Below are positions 43,617 through 51,387 of a DNA stretch of 64,000 nucleotides, in pieces. A model generated the notes under the pieces. The model was given only the letters and a program-made list of their open reading frames with translations, was not told the DNA's origin and did not search any database. Source of the DNA: Kitasatospora sp052076145 (GTDB taxonomy: Bacteria; Actinomycetota; Actinomycetes; Streptomycetales; Streptomycetaceae); the NCBI RefSeq assembly GCF_052076145.1, contig NZ_CP197246.1, positions 3,286,001-3,350,000 on the forward strand. The letters run 5' to 3'. The position numbers and the translations under genes were made by a program. Within the stretch, counting starts at the first letter, position 1, and every line of letters starts with the position of its first letter.

Positions 43617-45389
43617 TCAGCTCACCGTGGCCAGGGGAGCGGCGCTGACGAGCGCCTGGACGCCGTCCTCCAGCACCTCGTGCAGCGGGACGAGCTTGCC
43701 CTCGACCAGGAGTTGGCGCATCAGGGTGCGCTGCAGCTTGCCGCTGGTGGTCTTCCGGACGGTGCCGGGCTTGACCAGCACGACGCTGCCGGCGACGGTG
43801 AACTCGCGGCTGATCAGCTGCCGGATCTGCGCCGCCAGGGCGGGCAGGTCGGCGGCGGAGGGCGCGTTCGGCTTGACCTCCTGGACGAGCACGAGGTGCT
43901 CCTCGCCGGTGTCGACCGAGAACACCGTGCCGTTGCCGGGCGCCAGCGCCGGGTCCAGCGCCTGGACGGTGCGCTCGACGTCGTGCGGGTAGATGTTCCG
44001 GCCGTTGATCAGGATCATCTCCTTGAGCCGGCCGGTGACGTACAGCTCGCCCGCCTCGAGCGCGCCCAGGTCACCCGTGCGCAGCCAGCCCGCGTCCGGC
44101 CCCTCCGGGCCGCCGACGATGACCGCCTGGAAGATCTCGGCGTTGGTCTCAGGGCGCTTCCAGTACCCGCTCGCCACGCTGTCGCCCTTGACCCAGATCT
44201 CGCCGACGCCGCCCTCGGGCTGCTCGACGTGGCTCTGCGGGTCGACGATCCGGACGTCGAAGTCCCGGATCACCCCGCTGCTGACCAGCGTCCGGGCCGG
44301 TGCCTCGCCGACCGGCTCGCGCAGCACGCCGAGCTCCAGCGCGGCCGCGTCGGCGTTGCGGACCACCGGCGCCTTCCCGTACGGGGTGCCGGAGACCAGC
44401 AGCGTCGTCTCCGCCATGCCGTAGCAGGGGAAGAACGCCTCCGGGGTGAACCCGGCCGGGGCGAAGCGCTCGCTGAACGCACGGATCGTCTCGGCCCGGA
44501 TCGGCTCGGCGCCGTTGCAGGCCACCTTCCAGCTGGAGAGGTCCAGCGTGGCCAGCTGCTCGTCGGTGACCCGGCGGGTGCACAGGTCGAAGGCGAAGTT
44601 CGGGCCGCCGCCGATGCTGACCTGGTACTGGTCGATCATCTGGAGCCAGCGGAACGGCCGCTTGAGGAACGAGACCGGCGACATCAGGGCCGCCGAGCCG
44701 CCCAGCCAGAGCGGCTGGAGGATGTGCCCGATCAGGCCCATGTCGTGGTAGAACGGCAGCCAGCCACCGAGCCTGTGCTCCTTCTCGCTGCCGGCCGAGC
44801 GCTGGATCGCGTACTCGTTGGACAGCAGGTTGAAGTGCGAGACCATCACGCCCTTGGGGCTGCTGGTCGACCCCGAGGTGTACTGCAGGAAGGCCAGCGA
44901 CTCGGGGGTGAGGCGCGGCTCCCGCCAGGCGGAGGCGTCGCCGTGGCCGGGGAGGTCGGTGGCGAGGCAGGCCACGTCGGTGAAGCCCGCCTCGGCCAGC
45001 CAGGCGCTGATGTTCGGCTCGTTGGCGCTGTCGGTGAGCACCGCCTTGACCTCGGCGTCGCGCAGGATGCCCGAGACGCGGGCGAAGTGGTGCCCCTGGT
45101 CGCCGGGCAGCGGCGCCGGGACAGCAACCGCACCGGCGTACAGGCAGGCGGTGAACGCCTTCACGAAGTCGGCGCTGGAGGGGTAGAGCAGCAGCACCTG
45201 GCCGCCCTCCGCACCCTTGGCCTGGAGCCAGGAGGCTATCCGGCGCGCCTCGGCGTCGAGCCCCTGGTAGGAGAGGTGCTCGGCCTGGCTGCCGGCCGCG
45301 CTGTCGTGCAGGAAGATGAAGGCGTCCTTCTCCCCAAGTTCCGCGGTGCGGTGCAGGACCAGCTCGGTGAATGTCCCGAATCCCGTCAA
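43617..45389 (-). CDS. Fatty acyl-AMP ligase (FAAL)
   Basis: A TTG at 45389 behind GAGGGG gives 590 residues, the usual FAAL size. The ATP loop is LQYTSGSTSSPKG (169-180). FAAL-type signatures include WLPFYHDMGLIGHILQPL, GGGPNFAFDLCTRRV, CNGAEPIRAETI, FFPCYGMAETTLLVSG and WLRTGDLGALE. FAALs activate fatty acids as acyl-AMP and pass them to an ACP rather than CoA. It heads the long leftward operon that ends at 32,177, with a repeat of the cluster-wide regulatory element upstream. Confidence 0.93.
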   Translation of the reverse strand: MTGFGTFTELVLHRTAELGEKDAFIFLHDSAAGSQAEHLSYQGLDAEARRIASWLQAKGAEGGQVLLLYPSSADFVKAFTACLYAGAVAVPAPLPGDQGHHFARVSGILRDAEVKAVLTDSANEPNISAWLAEAGFTDVACLATDLPGHGDASAWREPRLTPESLAFLQYTSGSTSSPKGVMVSHFNLLSNEYAIQRSAGSEKEHRLGGWLPFYHDMGLIGHILQPLWLGGSAALMSPVSFLKRPFRWLQMIDQYQVSIGGGPNFAFDLCTRRVTDEQLATLDLSSWKVACNGAEPIRAETIRAFSERFAPAGFTPEAFFPCYGMAETTLLVSGTPYGKAPVVRNADAAALELGVLREPVGEAPARTLVSSGVIRDFDVRIVDPQSHVEQPEGGVGEIWVKGDSVASGYWKRPETNAEIFQAVIVGGPEGPDAGWLRTGDLGALEAGELYVTGRLKEMILINGRNIYPHDVERTVQALDPALAPGNGTVFSVDTGEEHLVLVQEVKPNAPSAADLPALAAQIRQLISREFTVAGSVVLVKPGTVRKTTSGKLQRTLMRQLLVEGKLVPLHEVLEDGVQALVSAAPLATVS

Positions 45390-45467
45390 CGTCTTCCCCT
45401 CGCCTCTGATACCGCCGACGGGCGCACCGCCGGGATCGACCAACAGTTGGGATGTTCCGCGCGTGGG

Positions 45468-45484
45468 CTTTAGCGGCCCTTGCG
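45468..45484 (-). promoter_or_regulatory. SARP-type direct repeat upstream of FAAL operon
   Basis: On the plus strand CTTTAG (45468-45473) and CTTGCG (45479-45484) lie 11 bp apart. The same arrangement recurs at five other sites in the cluster. It is 79 bases upstream of the FAAL start, between the 92-residue gene and FAAL, so the FAAL operon probably has its own SARP-activated promoter. Confidence 0.6.
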
Positions 45485-45508
45485 TACTGCTCAGCCCGCC
45501 CGTACCGC

Positions 45509-45787
45509 TCAGCTCGTCAGGCGGTCCCACAGGGAGCGCTCCTCCGGGGTCGGCGGGAGCCACGGCACGGCGCGCTCCGGGTGCCCGGGAGCCGGGCCGG
45601 TCAGGCCGGGGGTGACCACCAGGGCCGTCAGCTCCTCGTTGGCCAGGCCGTTGAACGCGCCCAGCACGATCAGGCCGAGCCAGGTGCTGTGGCCCAGGCC
45701 GCGCCACCAGCTCCAGGCGGACTGCTGGGGCTGCTGGGGCTGTTCGGGCTCCTGCGGCTGGTCAGAACCGGGCGGTGACTCGGACAT
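45509..45787 (-). CDS. Small single-span membrane protein, unknown
   Basis: From the ATG at 45787 the protein has 92 residues: a Gln/Pro/Glu-rich start, WSWWRGLGHSTWLGLIVLGAFNG as a likely membrane segment (about 25-47), then a Pro-rich tail. Its first 26 bases overlap the 3' end of fkbH, suggesting translational coupling. No family is recognised. Its presence between fkbH and FAAL genes makes it a candidate accessory or scaffold protein. Confidence 0.55.
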   Translation of the reverse strand: MSESPPGSDQPQEPEQPQQPQQSAWSWWRGLGHSTWLGLIVLGAFNGLANEELTALVVTPGLTGPAPGHPERAVPWLPPTPEERSLWDRLTS

Positions 45788-47636
45788 GGCCGGGGACCTC
45801 CAGGACGTCGGCGAGGTCGTGGGTGAAGTCCGGCTCCTGCTCGGTGCCACCGTCCCGGACGAAGCCGACCGAGGGGTAGAACTCCCGCACCTTGTGGTTC
45901 TTCTTGGTCGGCCGGTACGAGGCCGTCACCCGGCGCAGGCCGCGCCCGGCCGCCTGGGCGAGCACCGCCGCGAGGGCCGTCTGCTCGATCCCCCGGGAGA
46001 ACACCCGGCAGCTAAGGATCACGTTGTCGACCCGCAGGGTGTCGCCCTCGACGTGCGCGAAGACCCCACCGACCAGACCCTGGTCACCGAACCGGTCGGC
46101 CGTGCGGACGGCCAGCACCCAGTGCGCCTCGTCGGCCAGTCGGGCCCGGACGTCGGCGATCTGGAGCCGCTCGGTGGTGAGGTTGAACTGGTTCGTCCGG
46201 AGCGTCAGTTGGGCCAGCCGGGCGATCTCGTGCTCCTGCACCGGCGAGAGGTCGACCGTCACCTGGAGCTGCGCCAGGTACTCCGCCATCGAGCCGGTGC
46301 TCTCCAGCAGCGTCTGCCGGGCCTCCTCGCTGCGGTACAGCCCCGCACGGGCCCGGTCCTCCGCCGTCAACTCCCGCACGTCGAACCAGTTGTCCGCCAG
46401 CAGTGCGGCGATGTGCAGGGCCGGCTCCTCGTCCAGCCGGACGACCGCCACCCCCGGCAGCGAACTCGTCACCAGGCCGGTCTCGAACGGCGAGTCGTCG
46501 GCGAAGACGAAGCTGTCGACGCCGAGGTTCAACCGCTCCGCGATGTCCCGCAGGTTGGCGTCCTTGGGCTGCCAGTTGGCGTTGATCCGGACGAAGTCGG
46601 CGGTACGCAGCACCATGTCCGGGTGGCTGCCGAGGACTTCGAGCACCGGCTCCTGGTCGTTCTTGCTGCTCACCGCGAGCAGCACGCCCTGCGAGCCGAT
46701 CTGCTTGACCACCTTCTGGAAGCGGCCGAACGCCTCGCCCCGGAAGGTCACCGCGGCGGCGATGCCGTCGGCGCCGTCGTCACCGAGGATGCCGTCCCAG
46801 AGGGTGTTGTCGAGGTCGACGACCAGCACCTTCTTCGTCCGGCCGCGCAGCGTCCGGGCCAGGTGGCCGACCTCGCGGGCGTACCGGCCGAGCAGCTCGT
46901 CGCCGTACTCGGCACGGGCGTAGACGGCCAGCCTGGGGTCGTTGACCGGGCCGCCCTCGGCGAGCAGCGGCTCCAGGTCGAGCACCGTGACGCGGTCGTA
47001 CTTCGCCGCGAGCCGGAGCAGACCGGTGTTGAACTCCCGCCAGGCGATCCCGAGTTCGGCCCGGGAGGCGAGGTCGACCAGCTGGTGCGTCCAGCCGCGC
47101 AGCAGCGGCACGGTGTTGAGCACCAGGGTGCCGGTGCCGTGCTCCAGGTAGTGCGCGGCGAGCCGGTCGAGCTGGGCCAGCGTGCCGGTGGTGGCGGCGA
47201 CGGCGTCGCCGACCTGCCAGGGGGTGGGCAGCGAGCGGAGCACCGCTTCGGCGTCCAGCACGCAGAGCGTGAGGTCGGCCTTCGCGCCGTACAACTCACT
47301 GCTGGTGTCCTGGAGTTCGGTGATCCATCCGTCGAAGTCGCCGACCCAGGGGCGTAGCAGCAGGCCGTGCCGGGCGAGTTCACCGGTCAGGGCCGGGAGC
47401 AGGCCGCCCAGGGTGGAGGAGCCGGTGACGGCGATGGTGAAGGCGTCGGTGCCGGGGTGCAGCGCGAGCACGTCCTCCGCCTTCAGGCGGCCGAGCTGGC
47501 GGCCGGCTCGGGCGGTCTCCTCCGGGCCTGCGGCGGAAAGCAGTTGCGGGATCTCGGGGTAGTGGGCAGCGAGCTCGCCGGAGGCGGCCAGTGCTCGGAG
47601 CTTCTCCAGCAGGGTCAGGTCGGCGGTGATGGTCAA
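45762..47636 (-). CDS. FkbH-like glyceryl-ACP-forming HAD enzyme
   Basis: The 624-residue protein belongs to the FkbH family: an N-terminal domain, then the HAD motif VVDLDNTLWDGILGDDG (Asp274, Asp276), SSKND and FADDSPFE, and a C-terminal GNAT-like part with TLRTNQFNLTTERL. FkbH proteins dephosphorylate 1,3-bisphosphoglycerate and load the glyceryl unit on an ACP. That product feeds tetronate rings or, with other enzymes, methoxymalonyl- or hydroxymalonyl-ACP. The 3-hydroxyacyl dehydrogenase and methyltransferase of the methoxymalonyl route are absent, whereas KAS III, E2-type acyltransferase and hydrolase genes are present, favouring a tetronate. Confidence 0.93.
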   Translation of the reverse strand: MTITADLTLLEKLRALAASGELAAHYPEIPQLLSAAGPEETARAGRQLGRLKAEDVLALHPGTDAFTIAVTGSSTLGGLLPALTGELARHGLLLRPWVGDFDGWITELQDTSSELYGAKADLTLCVLDAEAVLRSLPTPWQVGDAVAATTGTLAQLDRLAAHYLEHGTGTLVLNTVPLLRGWTHQLVDLASRAELGIAWREFNTGLLRLAAKYDRVTVLDLEPLLAEGGPVNDPRLAVYARAEYGDELLGRYAREVGHLARTLRGRTKKVLVVDLDNTLWDGILGDDGADGIAAAVTFRGEAFGRFQKVVKQIGSQGVLLAVSSKNDQEPVLEVLGSHPDMVLRTADFVRINANWQPKDANLRDIAERLNLGVDSFVFADDSPFETGLVTSSLPGVAVVRLDEEPALHIAALLADNWFDVRELTAEDRARAGLYRSEEARQTLLESTGSMAEYLAQLQVTVDLSPVQEHEIARLAQLTLRTNQFNLTTERLQIADVRARLADEAHWVLAVRTADRFGDQGLVGGVFAHVEGDTLRVDNVILSCRVFSRGIEQTALAAVLAQAAGRGLRRVTASYRPTKKNHKVREFYPSVGFVRDGGTEQEPDFTHDLADVLEVPGHVRVTARF

Positions 47637-47687
47637 CGGATTCTCCCGCTCTCGGATGGGTGTCCGAATCGACCCTGAGCGGTAGGG

Positions 47688-47704
47688 CTAAAGAGCACCT
47701 TGCG
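47688..47704 (-). promoter_or_regulatory. SARP-type direct repeat upstream of fkbH
   Basis: CTAAAG (47688-47693) and CTTGCG (47699-47704) on the plus strand are 11 bp apart, matching the cluster-wide element. The site is 52 bases upstream of the fkbH start, in a gap that serves only this gene. Confidence 0.6.
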
Positions 47705-47728
47705 GAGGATGACCGGTCGGAGCAACCA

Positions 47729-47779
47729 CCGCAGGGGCGCGGGGCTCTGCTCGATGAGCAGAGCCCCGCGCCCCTGCGG
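47729..47779 (-). terminator. Strong hairpin between tailoring operon and fkbH
   Basis: A perfect stem of 24 base pairs (CCGCAGGGGCGCGGGGCTCT... and its complement) encloses a tiny GAT loop. It lies 10 bases past the YrdB-family gene and should isolate the tailoring operon from fkbH. Confidence 0.92.
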
Positions 47780-47788
47780 GCTGATGTC

Positions 47789-48157
47789 TCAGTGGCGGAA
47801 GAGCCAGAAGACCCGGTCGAGGGCGGTGAGATGGTAGATGACCAGCACCACCAGCAGGATCGTCGCCGGGGTCTTCGCGCCGGCGTTGTAGAGCGCGTAC
47901 GCCGCGCCGAAGAGGATCGCCAGCTCCAGCAGGAACCGCAGGGCGCCGGGTGTCGCGACGACGGTGCCGCCGTTGCGGGACGGGTCGCCGGGGGTGGCGA
48001 AGACCGTCCAGAGCACTGCCGTCAGGATCGGCAGCGCGATCAGCGCGACCACCCGCATGCCGCCGGGGGCGGTCTTGTATCCCCAGTAGCCGAACGCCGC
48101 GAGAGCCGACAGCTCAAGCAGGAACCGAACTCCCAGACTGACCGGGCTGAAACCCAT
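47789..48157 (-). CDS. YrdB/DUF2568 family membrane protein
   Basis: Starting at the ATG at 48157 (GAGGG seven bases upstream) the protein has 122 residues with four hydrophobic segments: SLGVRFLLELSALAAFGYWG, VVALIALPILTAVLWTVFA, ALRFLLELAILFGAAYALYN and ATILLVVLVIYHLTALD. This matches the YrdB (DUF2568) family of unknown function. It overlaps the SRPBCC gene by about 44 bases and is the last gene of the tailoring operon. A role in product transport or immunity is possible but unsupported. Confidence 0.8.
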   Translation of the reverse strand: MGFSPVSLGVRFLLELSALAAFGYWGYKTAPGGMRVVALIALPILTAVLWTVFATPGDPSRNGGTVVATPGALRFLLELAILFGAAYALYNAGAKTPATILLVVLVIYHLTALDRVFWLFRH

Positions 48158-48671
48158 CACGCCACCCTCTTTCCGCCGTGTTTCGCAGGGCCTCCAGCCA
48201 TGCGCCGGTGGCCGTTTGGAGTTTTTCGCTGTCGTAGAACAGAGTCAGCAGGAGGCCGGACATCGACTCCTCGACGGTCAGCAGGGTGCCGCCGTCCGCA
48301 GTCCGGGCCAGCAGGTGCCGGCGGACGGCGCGCGCTCCGGCGCAGACGCCCGTCCAGCTGACCTCCTGCCCGGGTATCAGGGTCGCGATGGTCGAGCGGA
48401 TGCGTTTGTCGCCGCTCAGCCACTCGAACCGGGAGCCGGGCCGCAGCGGCGTGTCGGAGGCCACCAGGCCGTGCACGCCGTCGAACCAGCGCGGCCAGCC
48501 GGTGACGTCTGTGATCAACTGCCAGACCTGGCCCGGTGGCGCGGCGATGGCGACCTGGTGCCGCGCCTGGACGGGCGCCGCGCTGTCGACCCGACCGGCT
48601 CGCGCGTAGTCCCGGTCCAGTGTGGCGAGCGAGGGCCCGACCCGGAGCAGGCCGGACAGGCGGCTCACCAC
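48114..48671 (-). CDS. SRPBCC (polyketide cyclase/dehydrase-like) protein
   Basis: The 185-residue protein has the START/SRPBCC pattern: VQARHQVAIAAPPGQVWQLI, TDVTGWPRWFDGVHGLVA, GSRFEWLSGDKRIRSTIATL and a C-terminal helix SEKLQTATGAWLEALRNTA. The fold forms a hydrophobic pocket used by polyketide cyclases and lipid-binding proteins. It overlaps the P450 gene by 7 bases. It may bind or cyclise the lipid-like product; a specific reaction cannot be assigned. Confidence 0.82.
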   Translation of the reverse strand: MVSRLSGLLRVGPSLATLDRDYARAGRVDSAAPVQARHQVAIAAPPGQVWQLITDVTGWPRWFDGVHGLVASDTPLRPGSRFEWLSGDKRIRSTIATLIPGQEVSWTGVCAGARAVRRHLLARTADGGTLLTVEESMSGLLLTLFYDSEKLQTATGAWLEALRNTAERGWRDGFQPGQSGSSVPA

Positions 48672-49867
48672 GCCACCGGGAGCCTGCCGACCCCGTGCAC
48701 GAGGCGTCCGGTCTGGCGGGGGATGGACTCGAGCGGGGCGTTCAGCCGGAGCGTGGGGAAGCGGCGGATCAACGTCTCGATGGCGATCTGGAGTTCGGCA
48801 CGGGCCAGGCCCGAGCCGAGGCAGTAGTGCGCGCCCTGGCCGAAGGTCATGTGGTCGACGTGCGCGCGCCGCACGTCGAGGACCTCGGCCTGCTCGAAGT
48901 GGCGCTCGTCCCGGTTCGCCGAGCCGGGCGAGGGCAGTAGGGCCTCACCGGCGCGTACCGGAGTGCCGTCGATCACGACGTCCTCCAGCGCTATCCGCAA
49001 CAGGGTCTCGTCGCCCGGCGGGAAGAGCCGCAGCAGCTCCTCCACCGCGTTCGGGATCAACTCGGGCTCCTTGCGCAGGATGTCGAGCTGGTCGGGGTGG
49101 GTGAGCAGCGCCAGGACGCTGTTGCCGATCTGGTTGGCGGTGGTCTCGTGACCCGCCAGCAGCAGGCTGACACCGAGGAAGATGAGCTCCTCCTCGCTGA
49201 GCCGCCCGTCGTCGGAGTCGGAGATCTGGGTGAGTGCGGAGAGCAGGTCGGCGCCGGGGTGCAGGCGCTTGTCGGCGACCAGGCCGGAGAGGTAGACGTA
49301 GAGCGCCCGTTGGGCCGCGAGGATCTCCTCGACCGGGCGGGCGGTGATGGCCATGAAGGAGTCGGACCAGGCGGCGAACTGCTCGCGGTCCTCGTACGGC
49401 ACCCCGAGCAGCTCGCAGATCATCTGGACGGGCAGCGGGAAGGCCAGCGCCTGGACGAGGTCGGTCTCCCGGCCGGGGAGGGCGGCCATCTGGTCGAGGA
49501 GGCTGTCGGTGTACTCCTGGATGCGCGGGCGCAGCGCGGCCACCCGGCGGACGGTGAACTCGCGGGAGACCAGGCGGCGGACTCTGCTGTGCTCCGGATC
49601 GTCCATGTTGAGCAGGGTCTTGAACTTCTGCGGTGCCGGGCCGTACCGGGGGGCGCCGTCCTCCATGGTGGCGGCGCGGCTGAAGCGGGGGTCCGAGAGC
49701 ACCAGGCGGACCTCCTCGTACCTGGTCACGAGCTGTCCCGTGTCACCGCTGGGCATCCGGACGGCGGTCAGGGCCGCCTCCTCGCGCAGGCGGGCGTAGT
49801 GCGGGCAGGGGTGCAGGGGCGAGGTGCGCTCGAAGGGGAAGTCCACGGCTTCGGGCTGGTCGGTCAT
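48665..49867 (-). CDS. Cytochrome P450
   Basis: The 400-residue protein shows the usual bacterial class I P450 marks: LLLAGHETTANQIG (oxygen-binding helix, 235-248), VEELLRLFP (ExxR), and the heme loop FGQGAHYCLGSGLARAEL with Cys349. It would hydroxylate or desaturate the product or a carrier-bound intermediate. No ferredoxin reductase gene lies beside it; the ferredoxin at 59,066 with the korAB oxidoreductase is a possible electron source. It lies 33 bases after the flavin monooxygenase gene. Confidence 0.95.
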   Translation of the reverse strand: MTDQPEAVDFPFERTSPLHPCPHYARLREEAALTAVRMPSGDTGQLVTRYEEVRLVLSDPRFSRAATMEDGAPRYGPAPQKFKTLLNMDDPEHSRVRRLVSREFTVRRVAALRPRIQEYTDSLLDQMAALPGRETDLVQALAFPLPVQMICELLGVPYEDREQFAAWSDSFMAITARPVEEILAAQRALYVYLSGLVADKRLHPGADLLSALTQISDSDDGRLSEEELIFLGVSLLLAGHETTANQIGNSVLALLTHPDQLDILRKEPELIPNAVEELLRLFPPGDETLLRIALEDVVIDGTPVRAGEALLPSPGSANRDERHFEQAEVLDVRRAHVDHMTFGQGAHYCLGSGLARAELQIAIETLIRRFPTLRLNAPLESIPRQTGRLVHGVGRLPVAW

Positions 49868-49900
49868 GGGGCTCTCTCTCCAATCGGGGGCGACGGGGGT

Positions 49901-51181
49901 TCAGCGGGTGGCATCCCCGACCGGTTCGGTGCGGCGGCCGCGCGGGGCGAGCTCCAGCGGCTTGCCGCTGCGGCGGACGGCGTCCTGGAGCTGGTAGTAG
50001 ACGCCGCCGACGATCGCGCGCTTGAGCCGGCTGCTGGTGCTGACCACCCGGTACACGGCGCGGCGCAGCGCCACGGCGAGCGGGTGCGAGAGCGCGAACG
50101 CGCGCTCCTGGCGCATCTGGAGGCGCCGGGCGGTCGAGACGGCGTCCTCGCGGGCGGCCTGGAACTTCTGGCCGGCCTCGTTCAGGGCGGCGTGCGGGTC
50201 GCGCGCCAGCAACGCTCGCGAAACCAGCGGCGCCAGCGTGATCGCGTCCACCATCGCCTGGTTGACGCCCTGGCCGAGCACCGGCGTGAGGGTGTGGGCG
50301 GCGTCGCCGATCAGCACCAGGCCGGGCATCGACCACTCGGGGACGACGGCGGTGAAGATGTCCAGCATCGAGGTGTCGGACCAGCCCTTGACGTGCTCCC
50401 GCACCCCGGCGGAGAGTTCGGGCGCCAGCTCGTCGATCCGCTCGTGCAGGGCGCCGATGCCCTCCTTGCGCAGCTCGCGCAGCCCTCCCTTGGGGATGTT
50501 GAAGCCGATCCGGATGAGATCCGGGACGGTCGGGATGAAGAGGCCGTGCCGGTCGCCGAGGATGCGCACCCGCAGGGTGTGCTTGTCCCAGCTGTCGGGG
50601 ATCGGCACCTTGAACCAGACGAAGTCGCGCTCCAGCGGTATCTTGTCGTAGCGCAGCCCGGCCATCTCGCGGATCTTGCTGAACCGGCCGTCGGCGGCGA
50701 CCACCAGCTGGGCGTGGATCTCCAGCGGCCCGTCCGGTCCGGTGGCCAGCACCCCGGCTATCCGGTCGCCGTCGTAGCGCAGCCCAGTGGCGGTGGTGCG
50801 GCGCAGCAGCGAGAAGCCGGCGTGCTGCTCGGCCTCGGCGGCGAGGGCCTCCAGCAGTACGGGCTGGGGCAGCTCCATCGGGTAGCGGCTGGGCTCGTCG
50901 AAGTCGGCGAACTCGGCCGAGAGCACGTCCTTGCCGCCGTCGGTGATGATCATCCGCTCGGTCCGCAGCGTCGAGTCCCTGACCTGGTCGAGGATGCCGA
51001 GGCGCTCCAGCATCCAGACCGAGTCCGGTGAGATGGACTCGCCCCGGAACGAGCGGTTGAAGTGCCCGCTCTGCTCGACGACGACCACCTCACGGGAGTA
51101 GCGGGCGAGTTCCAGCGCGAGAGCGAGGCCCGCCGGGCCCCCTCCCACCACACACACCTGGGTGTTCAGTGCAGCTGTCAT
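49901..51181 (-). CDS. FAD-dependent monooxygenase
   Basis: The 426-residue protein is a p-hydroxybenzoate-hydroxylase-type flavoprotein. VCVVGGGPAGLALALELAR (9-27) binds ADP. An internal DG motif region (LVVAADGRFSKIREMAGL) and GDAAHTLTPVLGQGVNQAM bind the FAD ribityl chain. It is the first gene of the tailoring operon with the P450, SRPBCC and YrdB-family genes. A SARP-type repeat lies upstream in the gap shared with the MFS gene. Hydroxylation or epoxidation of the tetronate or its acyl chain is inference. Confidence 0.93.
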   Translation of the reverse strand: MTAALNTQVCVVGGGPAGLALALELARYSREVVVVEQSGHFNRSFRGESISPDSVWMLERLGILDQVRDSTLRTERMIITDGGKDVLSAEFADFDEPSRYPMELPQPVLLEALAAEAEQHAGFSLLRRTTATGLRYDGDRIAGVLATGPDGPLEIHAQLVVAADGRFSKIREMAGLRYDKIPLERDFVWFKVPIPDSWDKHTLRVRILGDRHGLFIPTVPDLIRIGFNIPKGGLRELRKEGIGALHERIDELAPELSAGVREHVKGWSDTSMLDIFTAVVPEWSMPGLVLIGDAAHTLTPVLGQGVNQAMVDAITLAPLVSRALLARDPHAALNEAGQKFQAAREDAVSTARRLQMRQERAFALSHPLAVALRRAVYRVVSTSSRLKRAIVGGVYYQLQDAVRRSGKPLELAPRGRRTEPVGDATR

Positions 51182-51235
51182 CGCCTTCCCTCTCCTGGAG
51201 TCCCACAGAGCCGGTGGCCAGCCTTCCGGGCGGCG

Positions 51236-51252
51236 CTAAAGCGGCTCTTGCA
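51236..51252 (-). promoter_or_regulatory. SARP-type direct repeat near the flavin monooxygenase start
   Basis: CTAAAG (51236-51241) and CTTGCA (51247-51252) are 11 bp apart. It is 55 bases upstream of the leftward monooxygenase start and 37 bases from a second copy, so one site may serve each direction. Confidence 0.58.
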
Positions 51253-51288
51253 CGGACCGCACCGGCCCTGACGACGGCCAACTCACGG

Positions 51289-51305
51289 CTTTAGCACGGC
51301 TACAG
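51289..51305 (+). promoter_or_regulatory. SARP-type direct repeat upstream of MFS gene
   Basis: GGCTTTAG and GGCTACAG are eight-base direct repeats starting 11 bp apart (cores 51289-51294 and 51300-51305). It is 83 bases upstream of the MFS start. Confidence 0.62.
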
Positions 51306-51387
51306 AACGTCTTCGTACCGTTGCACAGCCAGAGCCGCGCCGCCCGTGGGCCAAGCCCGGCAGCCGTCCATTCAAGGAGCAGCCACC

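Noticed and set aside
45762..47636. Methoxymalonyl- or hydroxymalonyl-ACP extender unit pathway
   Set aside because: FkbH alone fits, but the 3-hydroxyacyl dehydrogenase, the O-methyltransferase and a 370-residue FkbI-type dehydrogenase are missing, and the single AT has the malonyl HAFH motif.
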